From positions 186,001-250,000 of the forward strand of contig NZ_CP051625.1 of the NCBI RefSeq assembly GCF_012844345.1: DNA of 64,000 nucleotides. The letters are read 5' to 3'. Source of the DNA: Pseudomonas sp. gcc21. GTDB taxonomy: Bacteria > Pseudomonadota > Gammaproteobacteria > Pseudomonadales > Pseudomonadaceae. Position numbers and translations under genes: made by a program. Below, piece after piece: positions 46,444-57,484 of the stretch. Numbering within the stretch: position 1 is the stretch's first letter; each line of letters opens with the position of its first letter. Below the pieces are notes generated by a model. The model saw nothing but the letters and a program-made list of their open reading frames with translations. It ran no database searches and was not told the origin of the DNA.

Positions 46444-46923
46444 TGCAGTGTGCTCTCGAGTCTGCAAGGCCCTCTGAGCGACAGGACAACGGCCGATGAT
46501 TACGTATGGTCTGCGTATGGCTACGCGTGATCACCCGTCTGTTCGGTAGCCGCATTGGTAATTCGGGAGCGGGTGAGGTGGTGCAAACAGACAGGCGTTT
46601 CGCGCCATGCGCCGCTGCGTCCTGACATGAGCCAAGCCCGGCTTATGAGGCAGCATGACGCGCGACTGTATAGGGTAATGCGAGAAATACAGGGTGGATT
46701 CCGGTGCCAGGTCTGGCAGCGAACCTTCTCAGCTCTGTGAGAACGCAGGGCCAGCTCAATGTTCCGTTAGACCGCACAGAGAAGCGCGCCTCGTCACAAA
46801 ATTGACGTCTGATTCCAAGTCGCCATTTTTATTTCACAAATCGTTCATTCGTTTGTCCGCAGCTTGTCACCCTGGCTCCTCATCATGTGCCGGCATTCAA
46901 ACAAACTTGATGAGGAACACCGG
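46444..46923. other. intergenic stretch, promoter region of phoX
   Basis: No gene is recognised. Imperfect TCGTCACAAAATTGACGTCT near 46,794 might be a degenerate Pho box, but the match to the usual CTGTCAT direct repeat is poor. Confidence 0.35.
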
Positions 46924-48960
46924 ATGTCCACGGATTTGCAACGTCACGTGATCATGGTCGACAACGGCGATGCCGACGAGCCGCTTAGCACCCGCGAGAT
47001 GAACCCGCTTTTTTCAAGCATTCTCGAAGCCCGTCTCGGCCGCCGCCAGATACTCAAGGGGAGTGCTGGTGCCGCTGCGATCGGTTTCATGGGTCTGGGG
47101 CTTGCCGGCTGTATCAGCGGTTCTGACGGTGATGATGACGAGCCGGAGTTGGCGCCAGGTGAAGAGCAGCCCTCAGCTTTGCTCGGTTTTGACGCTGTCC
47201 CGGTCAGCTTTGAAGATAAGATTTCGCTCCCTGAAGGTTACAGCCACCAGGTCCTGATTCCGTGGGGCACTTCTTTGGATGGCGATACAGGTTTCAGGAT
47301 TGAAAGCACCGGTGAAGAGCAGGCCGATCAGGTGGGTTCGCACCATGACGGCATGCATTTCTTCCCGATCGATGGTAGCTCGGAAGATGGGCTGCTTGTG
47401 CTCAACCATGAGTACGTCGAGCCGCGCCTGATGCATGCTGCCTATGCTGGTAAGGATTTGAGTTCAGGTGCAGTGCTGCTTAGCTCGGATGAAAAACGGG
47501 TAGACGACGAAGTATTGAAAGAGATGAACGCGCATGGCGTGACAGTGGTGCGGATTATCCGGGGCGTGAACGGCGAGTGGCAGGTTCAGCCTGACGGATA
47601 TAACCGTCGAGTCACAGCGCTGACGGAAATGAAGCTTTCCGGCCCGGTCGCTGGCAGCGACCTGGTCAAGACGAAATACAGTCCAACCGGTACCAAAACG
47701 CGCGGCACCCTCAACAACTGTGGCAGTGGCGTAACGCCGTGGAATACCTACATGGCTGCTGAAGAAAACTGGGCCGGGTATTTCGTCAACGAGGGAACCT
47801 ACCCGCGTGAACATGAGCGGTACGGTGTGCCGCGCCCTAAGAAAGAAGGCGAGCGCGCTTCGGGTAAGTACGAGTGGCACCTGGCCGAATCCGGTAACGA
47901 TGAGTATGTGCGTTTCAATGCTACGGCTAGCGAGGCGACGGCGCAGGAAGACTACCGCAACGAGCCGAATACCTTTGGCTGGATGGTCGAAATCGATCCT
48001 TTTGACCCTGAAAGCACACCGGTCAAGCGCACCGCCATGGGCCGCTTCGGACATGAGGGTGTGGTGTTCGCCCCGGTAGTCGAAGGCCAACCAGTGGTCT
48101 GCTATTCAGGCGATGACTCTCGCTTTGAATATATCTACAAGTTCGTCAGCCGCGATACTTACTACCAGACCAGCGCCTCGGGAGAATTGCTGGACAACGG
48201 AACGCTGTACGTAGCGCGCTTTAATGCTGATGGCAGCGGCGAATGGTTACCTTTGGTGTATGGCCAGAATGGTCTGGATGAGTCGAACGAAAAGCATGCG
48301 TTCGCCAGTCAGGCGGATGTACTGGTCAACACGCGTCTGGCTGCGGATCTGATGGGCGCAACGCCGATGGATCGCCCTGAATGGGGTGCCATCGACCCGG
48401 CCAACGGTGACGTGTATTTCACGCTGACCAACAACAGTCAACGCGGGGAAGACGATACCAACGAAGCCAACCCGCGCGGACCAAACACTCATGGCCACAT
48501 CATTCGCTGGGCTGAGGCCGGCGGTGAGCATGCAGCGACTTCATTCGAGTGGGATATCTTCCTGTTTGCAGGCGACAGTGGCGAAAGTGGCAAGCCGACC
48601 AGTATCGGCTATGACCCGAACGGCGAAAAGCTGACCGCCGATAACATCCTGAGCTCCCCGGATGGCATGTGGATTGATCCCGACAGCCGCGTATGGATTC
48701 AGATGGATTCAGGCGATACTGATCCGTTCGGCAACTGCGCGATGCTGGTGGCCGATCCGACAACAGGCGAACTGAAACGCTTCCTCGTCGGACCGGTGGG
48801 GCAGGAAATAACCGGTATCAGCATGACGCCGGATCAGCGCACGCTCTTTATCAACGTTCAACACCCCGGCGGTGAGTGGCCTGATTACGATCCGTCCGTA
48901 CCGCCGCGATCGGCGACCGTAGCGATTTGGAAGGATGACGGCGGCATAGTCGGAACCTGA
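46924..48960 (+). CDS. phoX: PhoX-family (DUF839) alkaline phosphatase
   Basis: 678 aa from the ATG at 46924, with GAGGAAC before it. The pre-sequence has a twin-arginine signal (GRRQILKGSAGAAAIGFMGL, RR at 40-41) and a lipobox-like LAGC (Cys63). The body shows DUF839/PhoX features: LVLNHEYVEPRLM, GTLNNCGSGVTPWNTYMAAEENW, MGRFGHEGV and GMWIDPDSRVWIQMD. The enzyme releases phosphate from organic esters with Ca and Fe cofactors. TatA/TatB-like genes follow, then the type II secretion operon, as known for secreted PhoX-type phosphatases of Pseudomonas. Confidence 0.85.
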   Translation: MSTDLQRHVIMVDNGDADEPLSTREMNPLFSSILEARLGRRQILKGSAGAAAIGFMGLGLAGCISGSDGDDDEPELAPGEEQPSALLGFDAVPVSFEDKISLPEGYSHQVLIPWGTSLDGDTGFRIESTGEEQADQVGSHHDGMHFFPIDGSSEDGLLVLNHEYVEPRLMHAAYAGKDLSSGAVLLSSDEKRVDDEVLKEMNAHGVTVVRIIRGVNGEWQVQPDGYNRRVTALTEMKLSGPVAGSDLVKTKYSPTGTKTRGTLNNCGSGVTPWNTYMAAEENWAGYFVNEGTYPREHERYGVPRPKKEGERASGKYEWHLAESGNDEYVRFNATASEATAQEDYRNEPNTFGWMVEIDPFDPESTPVKRTAMGRFGHEGVVFAPVVEGQPVVCYSGDDSRFEYIYKFVSRDTYYQTSASGELLDNGTLYVARFNADGSGEWLPLVYGQNGLDESNEKHAFASQADVLVNTRLAADLMGATPMDRPEWGAIDPANGDVYFTLTNNSQRGEDDTNEANPRGPNTHGHIIRWAEAGGEHAATSFEWDIFLFAGDSGESGKPTSIGYDPNGEKLTADNILSSPDGMWIDPDSRVWIQMDSGDTDPFGNCAMLVADPTTGELKRFLVGPVGQEITGISMTPDQRTLFINVQHPGGEWPDYDPSVPPRSATVAIWKDDGGIVGT

Positions 48961-49070
48961 ATGTCTGTAGGCGCCGGCCGGGACGTTTCTCGGCCGAATC
49001 TGACCTTGGTCAAGTTGCTTGACGCTGTGGTGATATATAAAGCCAGAGCATTTACTTGTGGAGAATGGTT

Positions 49071-49301
49071 ATGGGAATCGGCGGAATCAGCATCGGGTCG
49101 TTATTGATTGTTCTGGTCATCGTGATGTTGCTGTTTGGCACCAAACGGCTGCGTAGCATCGGGAGTGACCTGGGCGGTGCGCTTAGCGGTTTTCGCAAGG
49201 CCGTGAAGGAAAGCGATGACACCCGCGAAGCGCTCGCCGCAACGGTGGAGCATCAGGATACGCAGGGTTCGACAGTTCGCGCTGATCGCTCCGCAGCCTG
49301 A
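49071..49301 (+). CDS. tatA: TatA/E-like twin-arginine translocation protein
   Basis: 76 aa from the ATG at 49071 (GGAG upstream). One N-terminal helix ([20 protein letters not shown]), an amphipathic [20 protein letters not shown] region and a short polar tail are typical of TatA. It lies 110 bases after phoX and 13 bases before a TatB-like gene. It may serve PhoX; no tatC is present, so the general TatC would be shared. Confidence 0.8.
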   Translation: MGIGGISIGSLLIVLVIVMLLFGTKRLRSIGSDLGGALSGFRKAVKESDDTREALAATVEHQDTQGSTVRADRSAA

Positions 49302-49314
49302 GTGAGGCGCGGCC

Positions 49315-49581
49315 ATGTTCGATAGCGGGATGACCGAGTGGTTGGTGGTGGCGCTGGTGGCGTTGCTGGTATTGGGTCCCCAGCGCACCCTGACCACGAT
49401 GAAGATGGCCGGACTGATGCTGGGCAAGGCGAAGGCTGCGTTGGCTGACGTTCAGCAACAGGTCGAAAAGGATCTGCCCACGGACGAGGTGGAGCTGCTC
49501 AAGGATAATGTGCAGGCGCTGCGACCTTCAAACGTAAAGAAAAAAGTTGTGGAGCTCGCGGTTGGCAGCGGGCAGCGCTAG
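49315..49581 (+). CDS. tatB: TatB-like twin-arginine translocation protein
   Basis: 88 aa. MFDSGMTEWLVVALVALLVL and LGPQRTLTTMKMAGLMLGKA match the N-terminal helix and amphipathic helix of TatB. Shorter than housekeeping TatB. It follows the TatA-like gene closely and appears to form a substrate-specific Tat pair with it. Confidence 0.7.
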   Translation: MFDSGMTEWLVVALVALLVLGPQRTLTTMKMAGLMLGKAKAALADVQQQVEKDLPTDEVELLKDNVQALRPSNVKKKVVELAVGSGQR

Positions 49582-50448
49582 GGTCACTGCCCAGCGTTGC
49601 GCGCCTATGGCAGCGTGGCTCGGCATGAGCACACGCGTGAGTGTTTGTGGGAAACAGCCGCGATTAATGCCCGGGCGAATCCTGTGTTTACCATTACACC
49701 GGATCGGTAGATCATCGCCAGATGGTCAAATGCCTATGCGTTCTCATTGGATCATTGCAAAACGAGCCTCGGCGAACTTCCTCAGTAGATAAGATGGGGC
49801 CGGGTCGTTCGGGTCCAGCGTTCTGCCAGCGAGTCCTGACTTCCTGCTTCCGCCGCGCCTCCCGACAGCTCCACGGTATGCTTGTCAACCGATTTAATCG
49901 CGCAGTGCGTGCTTCAGGACATCAAACCACCATTGCTTGTTTGAGCCCAGCGAAGCCCGTCTTCGCGTTGCGCGGTGGCGCCCAGAACAACTTCGGCCTG
50001 GGCAATCGTTGTTATTTTGTTTCAGGTCTCACGGCGATTGAAACTTTGCTGTCATAATTGCCCGGTAGGTTTCAGAGCCGGTTAACGCTTGGTAAGCGCA
50101 GCCTCGGCCTCCGCCTGTTTCGATCCAGATTATCGCGATGCGAGCACCGGTTACGTCTCCCCACGATCTGAATGGAAGTGAAGCTGCTCACAGTTTCGTG
50201 TAGAGGGGCTTACACCCGGACGGGTGATTGAGGCTATATCGGGACTGCCACGCCGCCAGACTTGCGGTCTGTTCGTCTGATTCTCACCCATTCAGGGGGG
50301 GTTGCTGGGGTATAGCAAATTCGTGACAATCCAGATCATTACAAGCCTCCGCCGGCTTATAACAATATTTTTGCAAAGAAAAGTCAGTAATGTGTAAGCA
50401 TCTGATCATGGCTTCCGGATCGGAGCCTTCCTTGCCTTCGGAGAAAGC
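49582..50448. other. 867-base intergenic stretch before the type II secretion operon
   Basis: No frame looks like a gene. The promoter of gspC must lie here; the last 100 bases are AT-rich (CTTATAACAATATTTTTGCA near 50,355). A single CTGTCAT near 50,049 is only half a Pho box. Confidence 0.4.
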
Positions 50449-51309
50449 ATGCCCTTGGTCGCCCGTTTAACTTTAGACCCTGCGCTGAAAATCGCCACTT
50501 TCATCCTGGTTGCGATCACAGCAGTGGTGCTGGGGCGCCTCAGCTGGGCCTTGATTGAGCCGTCGAGCATCCTCCCGAGCGCTGAAGCCGCTTCTGCCCA
50601 GCCGCTGCCAACCAGTTCGGGCAATGGATCACAGGGCGGGTTTCGTGAGTTGGCTTCGCTTTCAATTTTTGGCGCATCCAACAATCCCCGGTCCTCTGTC
50701 GTCAATGCGCCAGACACGACGCTGAGCTGGGTGCTCAAAGGGGTGCTATCCGATCGTGATCCAGAGCGTAGCTCAGCCATCCTTTCCCCGCAGGGCCAAC
50801 CTGAAAAACTCTATCGAGTTGGCGCCTCGTTGCCGGGCAATGTGCGGCTCGAACAGATCCTGTCGGACCGGGTAATCCTTGCTCGGGACGGCAAGCTGGA
50901 AACACTTCGATTGAAACGCGACTCAGCTGCGACCAGTAGCAAGAAAGCGCCGTCACGCCCCAAACCTGGCGCGTCCAATGCCACCCTGACACCCGATGGC
51001 GGGGTGGCAACCATTGACCGAGAGGCCTGGGCGAACGATCCGCAGCGTTTCCTTGAAGTGATCAGCGCCAGCCCGGTTATGCAGGATGGCGAGATGTATG
51101 GACTGGAAGTTAATCCCGGCCGTCAGGCTGCTGAGTTCGAAGCAGCAGGGCTTATGCCGGGCGATGTAATCCTCGCGGTGGAGGGCACTCCGGTTTCGGA
51201 AATCCAGGATTACCGCGACATACTCCAAGAGCTTGGCGGCTCTAGCTCCGTATCGGTTTCGCTGGAGCGTGATGGCCAGCCGACCGAAATTACTATAACG
51301 ATGGACTAA
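50449..51309 (+). CDS. gspC: type II secretion inner-membrane protein GspC
   Basis: 286 aa, ATG at 50449 with GGAGAAAGC. One N-terminal membrane helix, a periplasmic homology region (LASLSIFGASNN, LSWVLKGVLSDRDPERSSAI) and a C-terminal PDZ domain (GLEVNPGRQAAEF, AAGLMPGDVILAVEG). It links the secretin to the inner-membrane platform and selects substrates. First gene of the operon. Confidence 0.88.
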   Translation: MPLVARLTLDPALKIATFILVAITAVVLGRLSWALIEPSSILPSAEAASAQPLPTSSGNGSQGGFRELASLSIFGASNNPRSSVVNAPDTTLSWVLKGVLSDRDPERSSAILSPQGQPEKLYRVGASLPGNVRLEQILSDRVILARDGKLETLRLKRDSAATSSKKAPSRPKPGASNATLTPDGGVATIDREAWANDPQRFLEVISASPVMQDGEMYGLEVNPGRQAAEFEAAGLMPGDVILAVEGTPVSEIQDYRDILQELGGSSSVSVSLERDGQPTEITITMD

Positions 51310-51315
51310 GACACG

Positions 51316-53355
51316 ATGCCGACGTTGTTCTCATTTAACCGTTATACCCTTCCCGTGGCATTGAGTCTGAGTCTGCTGGCTTCTTCTATTGCTGCGCAGT
51401 CGCCGGATACCCCAGTGGGTAATCCCGACGAGGAATTGGTGTTGAATCTGCGTGACGCGGATATCAATGGACTGATCGAAATAGTGAGCCTGGAAACCGG
51501 TATCAACTTCATCGTTGATCCGCGCGTTCGTGGCCAGGTAAATGTGGTATCGGGTAAACCGGTGCGTCGGGGCGAGCTGTACGATCTGTTTCTCGGTGTG
51601 CTGAAATCCTACGGATTCGCTGCGGTAGAAGGTTCGGAAGGGGTTGTTCGCATTGTGCCCGAGGTACAGGCCAAGGAAAACGAAGTTGCGGGGTTGAACG
51701 ACAACAGCCGTGGCGACGAAGTCATCACCCATGTAATCAATGTCAAGCATATCAATGCGGGGCAGCTGGTCCGGATTCTCCGTCCGCTGGTGCCGAAGGG
51801 AGGCCATCTGGCCGCCGCCGCAGAGTCAAATACTCTGGTCATTGCAGACACGGCAGCGAACGTGCGCCGCATCGAGGGACTCATTCATCGCATCGACCGT
51901 GAATCAATGGACGATTTCGAGATCATCGCCCTGGAGCACGCCTCTGCGGTCGACATCATGCGAATGGTACAGGGCCTCGAAGGCGATAACACTGGAGATG
52001 AGTTCAACAAACGCACCCGAATCATTGCTGACGAGCGCACCAATACCATCATCTTGAGAGGGGAGGCAGCTCGCCGCGCATCCCTGCGCAAGATGGTGTA
52101 TCAGATGGATGTGCCAGGCGATAGTGGCAACAGCCAGGTGCATTATTTGCGCTACGCCAAGGCCGAAGACGTAGCTGAACTGCTGCGCGGTATTGCAGAG
52201 GGACGTGACCGCAACAACGTTCAAACCAGCGAAGATGGCGCCACCGGTGGCATGACCGGTGCGGACGAATCCCGCGTGCGGATTCAGGCGCATGAGAGCA
52301 CTAACTCGGTGGTGATTTTTGGTCCTGCAGAACTGACGCGTGATCTGTCCGGGATTATTACCCAGCTGGACATCCGCAGGGCACAGGTGCTGGTAGAGGC
52401 CGTGATCGCGGAAGTGTCCTACGATCGCGCCAAGGAGCTGGGCGTGCAGTGGGGTATCGGTAGCGACAACGGTGGAGTGGGCATCATCAACTTCAACCGG
52501 GGCGGTCGCGGCATCGTTAATCTCGCCGCTGGGGTCGATAACTTCCTTGAGGGCAATGTCACTACACCGCCTTCGCTGGCAGATGGAGCAACCTTCGGTG
52601 CCGCAGGCAGTATAGGTAGCACGCAAATTGCCATGTTGGTAAACGCCCTGCAGGGCGACAGTTCGAGCAATATCCTTTCCACGCCGAGTCTGTTGACGTT
52701 GGATAACGAAGAGGCCGAAATCGTCGTGGGTCAGAACGTACCTTTTATTGTCGGGCGTTCAGTTGAGGATTCCGGTCAAGCCTTCGATACCATTGAGCGG
52801 GAGGACGTCGGTATCAAATTGAAGATCCGCCCGCAAATCAACGAAGGTAACGCGGTACGCCTGGAGATTGCCCAGGAAGTCTCGCAGATCGCTCCGGGTG
52901 CCAGCGGTGCAGCTGATATCATCACCAACAAGCGTAGTCTGACGACGACCGTGATGGTCGATGACAATGAGCTCATCGTACTCGGCGGCCTGATTGATGA
53001 TCAGATGGTCGAGACCCGCGATAAAGTCCCCGGACTGGGTGATATCCCGGGCCTGGGCAGGTTGTTCCGCTATGACACGGGTCGCCTTGAGAAGCGCAAC
53101 CTGATGGTCTTCTTGCGGCCGGTCATTATTCGCGATACCGCTGTGGCGGAAAGCGTGACGCATTCAAAATACACCTACATTCGTGACCAGCAGCTCAAGG
53201 AGCAGGATCGCGGCGACCGTATCCTGCCCAGCGACAGCATGCCGGTATTGCCCGACTGGAATTATCTGTTGAGCCTGCCGCCACCGTTTGAAAACGCAGT
53301 TCAGGGCGGCGTGCCTGTCAAGACAGCCATTCCTGCTCCTCCGAAAGCGAATTGA
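51316..53355 (+). CDS. gspD: type II secretion secretin GspD
   Basis: 679 aa with a signal peptide ([17 protein letters not shown]). N0 domain ([20 protein letters not shown]), N1-N3 repeats ([18 protein letters not shown]) and the secretin barrel with [10 protein letters not shown] and [14 protein letters not shown] are in order. It forms the outer-membrane gate. Six bases separate it from gspC. Confidence 0.95.
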   Translation: MPTLFSFNRYTLPVALSLSLLASSIAAQSPDTPVGNPDEELVLNLRDADINGLIEIVSLETGINFIVDPRVRGQVNVVSGKPVRRGELYDLFLGVLKSYGFAAVEGSEGVVRIVPEVQAKENEVAGLNDNSRGDEVITHVINVKHINAGQLVRILRPLVPKGGHLAAAAESNTLVIADTAANVRRIEGLIHRIDRESMDDFEIIALEHASAVDIMRMVQGLEGDNTGDEFNKRTRIIADERTNTIILRGEAARRASLRKMVYQMDVPGDSGNSQVHYLRYAKAEDVAELLRGIAEGRDRNNVQTSEDGATGGMTGADESRVRIQAHESTNSVVIFGPAELTRDLSGIITQLDIRRAQVLVEAVIAEVSYDRAKELGVQWGIGSDNGGVGIINFNRGGRGIVNLAAGVDNFLEGNVTTPPSLADGATFGAAGSIGSTQIAMLVNALQGDSSSNILSTPSLLTLDNEEAEIVVGQNVPFIVGRSVEDSGQAFDTIEREDVGIKLKIRPQINEGNAVRLEIAQEVSQIAPGASGAADIITNKRSLTTTVMVDDNELIVLGGLIDDQMVETRDKVPGLGDIPGLGRLFRYDTGRLEKRNLMVFLRPVIIRDTAVAESVTHSKYTYIRDQQLKEQDRGDRILPSDSMPVLPDWNYLLSLPPPFENAVQGGVPVKTAIPAPPKAN

Positions 53356-53365
53356 GGCGGCTGAC

Positions 53366-54883
53366 ATGAGCGAAAGCGAAATCAGCGAGATCAGCGACGC
53401 TATTGCAGATTCCGGCCAACAGGCCGAAACCGGGTACCGCTTTGCCCGTCGTTTCGGCGTGCTTACCGGGAATCTCCAGGATGGTTTGCTCGATGTGTTC
53501 GTACGTTCGGACTGTGATCCGCAAGCATTGCTGGAGCTGCGCCGCCGTTCGGGGCACCCGCTGCGTCCGTTGATGCTTGATGATGACGCCTTTGCCGCTC
53601 GCTTGCGGGATCGCTATGAGCGTTCGGCAAACGATGCCATGCAGCTTGTCGAAGGCCTGGATGACGGTGATCTGATGTCGGTCGCTCAGTCGTTGGCCGA
53701 GCCGGAGGATTTGCTCGAATCCCAGGACGAAGCGCCGATCATCCGCCTGATCAATGCTCTGCTCTCCGAAGCAGTGAAGGAAAACGCATCGGATATCCAT
53801 ATCGAACCCTTTGAGAATCGCTTGTCGATTCGTCTGCGGGTCGATGGGGTGTTGCGCGAGGTGCTGGAGCCGCCCCGCGCATTGGCGCCGGTAATTGTCT
53901 CCCGTATCAAGGTCATGGCGAAGCTGGATATCGCCGAAAAGCGTCTGCCGCAGGACGGTCGGATAGGTTTGAAGCTGGTCGGCCGCGCGGTCGACGTGCG
54001 GGTGTCCACGCTGCCTTCAGGCCACGGGGAACGGGTCGTTCTTCGTCTGCTGGATAAGCAGGCTGGACGGTTGGAACTGCGCCATCTGGGGATGTGTGAG
54101 CAGCATTACGAGGCGATGGAACGCGTAATCAACAAGCCCCACGGGATCGTGCTGGTAACAGGGCCGACAGGTTCGGGTAAAACGACCACGCTGTATTCTG
54201 CACTGATGCGTCTTAACGACCGCACTCGCAACATCCTCACCGTTGAAGATCCGATCGAATACTACCTGGACGGTATCGGGCAAACCCAGATCAACTCCAA
54301 GGTGGATATGACCTTTGCTCGTGGTCTGCGCGCCATTCTGCGTCAGGATCCCGATGTCGTGATGGTCGGGGAAATACGGGATATCGAGACCGTGCAGATC
54401 GCCATTCAGGCCAGTTTGACCGGTCACCTGGTGTTTTCGACCTTGCACACCAACACCGCTGTGGGCGCGATTACGCGTCTGCGCGACATGGGCATCGAGC
54501 CTTTCCTGCTCTCATCCACGCTCAATGGTGTGCTCGCGCAGCGCCTGGTGCGAACACTGTGCCCCTCGTGTCGTACGCCGCATATCGCCACGGCAAGTGA
54601 ATGCAAGCTGATGAATGTCGATCCGACCAATCCGCCCACCCTGTATCGTCCGGGCGCTTGCGCCGCGTGTAATCAAAGCGGATATAAGGGGCGAACCGGT
54701 ATCTACGAGCTTATCGAAATTGACGACACCCTGCGGGGCCTGATCCATGACGGAGCGAGCGAGCAGGCGATGGTCAGGCATGCGCGTATCGAGCAACTCG
54801 GTATTCGTCAGGATGGGCTGCGCCGCGTGTTGATGGGCGACACCACGCTGGAAGAAGTTCTTCGCGTCACCAGGGAGGACTGA
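53366..54883 (+). CDS. gspE: type II secretion ATPase GspE
   Basis: 505 aa from the ATG at 53366 (GAGG upstream). An N-terminal GspE N1 domain is followed by the ATPase: [13 protein letters not shown], Walker [10 protein letters not shown] (266-274), an Asp box ([13 protein letters not shown]), Walker [10 protein letters not shown] and a zinc finger CPSC...CAAC. It powers pseudopilus assembly at the inner membrane, held by GspL. It begins 10 bases after gspD. Confidence 0.95.
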   Translation: MSESEISEISDAIADSGQQAETGYRFARRFGVLTGNLQDGLLDVFVRSDCDPQALLELRRRSGHPLRPLMLDDDAFAARLRDRYERSANDAMQLVEGLDDGDLMSVAQSLAEPEDLLESQDEAPIIRLINALLSEAVKENASDIHIEPFENRLSIRLRVDGVLREVLEPPRALAPVIVSRIKVMAKLDIAEKRLPQDGRIGLKLVGRAVDVRVSTLPSGHGERVVLRLLDKQAGRLELRHLGMCEQHYEAMERVINKPHGIVLVTGPTGSGKTTTLYSALMRLNDRTRNILTVEDPIEYYLDGIGQTQINSKVDMTFARGLRAILRQDPDVVMVGEIRDIETVQIAIQASLTGHLVFSTLHTNTAVGAITRLRDMGIEPFLLSSTLNGVLAQRLVRTLCPSCRTPHIATASECKLMNVDPTNPPTLYRPGACAACNQSGYKGRTGIYELIEIDDTLRGLIHDGASEQAMVRHARIEQLGIRQDGLRRVLMGDTTLEEVLRVTRED

Positions 54884-54885
54884 AC

Positions 54886-56097
54886 ATGCCTGCTTTCGAA
54901 TATGTAGCGCTGGATCAGGCGGGCAAGACCCGTAAAGGCGTGGAAGAGGGCGACTCCAGTCGTCAGGTGCGGGGCCGGTTGCGTGACCAGGGGCTAATGC
55001 CGATGTCGGTGAACCAGGTCGCGGAGCGTCACGCTGCCCTGCGTATGCCGGTATTCCAGCCGCGGGTGAAGCCCCTTGAACTGGCACTTGCAACACGACA
55101 GATGGCGACGCTAGCCCGGGCCGGTATGCCCATCGAGGAAGTACTTGGCACGGTGGCTCGGCAAAGCGAAACGCCCAAGGTGAGATCGACGTTATCCGCT
55201 GTACGTACCCGGGTCATGGAAGGGCTGCCGCTGGCGCATGCGCTGGGCGAATTCCCTTCGGTATTTCCATCAATCTATCGCACAACGATCGCTGCGGGGG
55301 AATCGGCCGGTCGTCTGGATCTGGTGTTGGAGCGCCTTGCAGACAACGTTGAAGCGCAAAATGCGATGCGTCAGAAGATCCAGCTGGCCATGTTCTATCC
55401 CGGGGTGCTCACCGTGGTTGCCTTGTTGGTGACGGTTGCCTTGCTCACCTACGTAGTCCCCGAAGTGGTGCAGGTCTTTACCGGCATGAATCAACAACTG
55501 CCCTGGCTAACCCGTGCGCTGATCGCCACCAGCGATGCCCTGCGTAACTGGGGGTTGCTGATGGCTGGAGGGTTGGTTGCCGCCTTTTTTGCCGCCAAAG
55601 AAGTACTCAAGCGACCGAGGGCATTGTACCGCTGGCACGCCTGGCTGCTTCGGTTACCTTTGCTTGGGCGCTTGATCCGCGGTTTGAATACGGCCCGCTT
55701 CGCCCGGACGCTCAATATTCTTGCCGGCAGCGGGGTGCCGCTGCTAGAGGCTCTGAATATGAGCGCCAGCGTGATTTCCAATGTACCTATGCGCGACGCC
55801 GTAAGCGATGCGGCGAAGCGGGTCAGGGAAGGCGCCGGGGTGGGGGCTTCGCTGGAGCGAAGCGGATACTTTCCACCCATGACGCTGAGCCTGATCAAGA
55901 GTGGCGAAAGCAGCGGCACGCTGGACCAGATGCTGGAAAGAGCTGCCGAAACACAGGAACGCGAATTGGAGGCGCGTATAGCAATCGTGATGGGTGTTTT
56001 CGAACCCCTGCTGATTCTGGCGATGGGCGGCGTAGTACTGATCATTGTACTGGCCATTCTTCTGCCGATCTTCGAACTCAATCAACTGGTTAACTGA
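54886..56097 (+). CDS. gspF: type II secretion platform protein GspF
   Basis: 403 aa: MPAFEYVALDQAGKTRKGVE, two T2SSF domains (RQMATLARAGMPIEEVLGTV and RFARTLNILAGSGVPLLEAL) and three membrane helices. It turns ATPase motion into pilin movement. Two bases after gspE. Confidence 0.94.
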   Translation: MPAFEYVALDQAGKTRKGVEEGDSSRQVRGRLRDQGLMPMSVNQVAERHAALRMPVFQPRVKPLELALATRQMATLARAGMPIEEVLGTVARQSETPKVRSTLSAVRTRVMEGLPLAHALGEFPSVFPSIYRTTIAAGESAGRLDLVLERLADNVEAQNAMRQKIQLAMFYPGVLTVVALLVTVALLTYVVPEVVQVFTGMNQQLPWLTRALIATSDALRNWGLLMAGGLVAAFFAAKEVLKRPRALYRWHAWLLRLPLLGRLIRGLNTARFARTLNILAGSGVPLLEALNMSASVISNVPMRDAVSDAAKRVREGAGVGASLERSGYFPPMTLSLIKSGESSGTLDQMLERAAETQERELEARIAIVMGVFEPLLILAMGGVVLIIVLAILLPIFELNQLVN

Positions 56098-56098
56098 C

Positions 56099-56566
56099 AT
56101 GCTCAAGACTATGAAAAACACAAGAGCGCTGCAGCGCGGTTTCACTCTGATCGAGGTCATGGTGGTGGTTGTAATTCTCGGCATCCTGGCGGCGGTTGTT
56201 GTCCCGCGTGTAATGGATCGTCCGGATCAGGCGCGCGTTACCAAAGCTGAAAACGATATACGCGCGCTGGAAAGTGCACTCAACCTCTACCGCCTCGACA
56301 ATTTCAATTACCCCACTACCGAGCAGGGCCTGCAAGCGCTGGTAACCCGGCCATCGGGTGACGCGACGGCACGCAACTGGCGTACTGGCGGCTACATCGA
56401 TCGTTTGCAGAAAGATCCGTGGGGTCGTGAATACCAGTACCGCCGCCCAGGTCGAGCCGACCGGGAGTACGATCTGTTCAGTCTCGGCGCGGACGGACGG
56501 CCGGGCGGTGAAGACGCCAATGCTGATATCGGAAACTGGGACCCTGAACAGGACGAGCGGCGCTGA
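56099..56566 (+). CDS. gspG: major pseudopilin GspG
   Basis: 155 aa from the ATG at 56099; a second ATG at 56111 is possible. Prepilin site RGFTLIEVMVVVVILGIL with Glu at +5, then the GspG core (YPTTEQGLQALVTRPSG, DPWGREYQYRRPG) and calcium-site-like end. It forms the pseudopilus after cleavage by a prepilin peptidase, not found in this window. Confidence 0.94.
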   Translation: MLKTMKNTRALQRGFTLIEVMVVVVILGILAAVVVPRVMDRPDQARVTKAENDIRALESALNLYRLDNFNYPTTEQGLQALVTRPSGDATARNWRTGGYIDRLQKDPWGREYQYRRPGRADREYDLFSLGADGRPGGEDANADIGNWDPEQDERR

Positions 56567-56568
56567 TC

Positions 56569-57111
56569 ATGCACCGGCACCGGCATCCTGAGCGGCAAAA
56601 GCATCACGGCTTTACCTTGATGGAATTGCTGGTTGTGCTGGTGTTGGTGGGGGTGGTTGCCAGCCTGGCAACACTCTCGGTGGGTGACGGCGCTGAGCGT
56701 AAATTGCGGACCGAAGCCGAACGACTCGCCGGAGCGTTGCGGCTGGCGCGCGATGAATTGTTGATAACAGGGGAGGCCGATCGGGCGCTGGGTCTTCGCC
56801 ACGATGCCTATAGTTTTCTCGAACTGGTGATTCTGGACGATGCCACGCGAGAGTGGCAGCCGGTTACAGATCCTCAGCTTGGCCCTCGACAACTGGAACA
56901 AGGACTCATGGAGTTGGACCTTGAAATCGAAGGTGAGCGCCGAGGGCTACGTCAGACCGACGGCTGGGAGCCCCACATACGCTTGGGCGCAACGGGTGAG
57001 ATGACGCCGGCGGTTATCACTTTGAGGATCCCCGGCAACCAGCTGGAGCAATATATCAGGGTAGGCCTGGAAGGCAGCGTCGAGGTGCTGAATGAGCTCG
57101 AGGAAGAGTAA
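56569..57111 (+). CDS. gspH: minor pseudopilin GspH
   Basis: 180 aa. Prepilin motif HGFTLMELLVVLVLVGVV with Glu +5; a soluble domain with helix ERLAGALRLARDELLITGEA. It overlaps gspI by 20 bases. Confidence 0.9.
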   Translation: MHRHRHPERQKHHGFTLMELLVVLVLVGVVASLATLSVGDGAERKLRTEAERLAGALRLARDELLITGEADRALGLRHDAYSFLELVILDDATREWQPVTDPQLGPRQLEQGLMELDLEIEGERRGLRQTDGWEPHIRLGATGEMTPAVITLRIPGNQLEQYIRVGLEGSVEVLNELEEE

Positions 57112-57484
57112 TCGCGGCTTCACCTTGCTGGAAGTCTTGGTCGCATTGGCGATTCTCGGCGTCGCCCTGGGTGCGCTGGTAAAGGGCGGTGCGGACCATG
57201 CACGTAACACGGCGTACCTCCAGGAACGGACGCTTGCACATTGGGCCGGACAGAATCTGCTTGCCGAATATGAGACGGGCATGCGACCACTGTCCGATGG
57301 AAAACGTTCGGGCGAGGTAGAAATGGGGCCGTATCAATTTGCGTACAAGATAGAGATAGGAGAGTTCACGCCCGACTCGCCTATCCCTTTACCGCCAGTC
57401 CAGCGTATCGATATTCGTCTTTGGTTGGCGGAACGGGGTGAAACGCATCAACGTGCCTCAGTCAGCGGGTTTGTGCTGCCATGA
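57092..57484 (+). CDS. gspI: minor pseudopilin GspI
   Basis: 130 aa with RGFTLLEVLVALAILGVALG and the GspI pattern ERTLAHWAGQNLLAE. It is thought to build the tip complex with GspJ and GspK. Overlap with gspJ is four bases. Confidence 0.92.
   Translation: MSSRKSNRGFTLLEVLVALAILGVALGALVKGGADHARNTAYLQERTLAHWAGQNLLAEYETGMRPLSDGKRSGEVEMGPYQFAYKIEIGEFTPDSPIPLPPVQRIDIRLWLAERGETHQRASVSGFVLP

Noticed and set aside
49722..50057. 111-codon plus-strand frame before the type II operon
   Set aside because: No domain, no good ribosome-binding site and composition unlike a protein.
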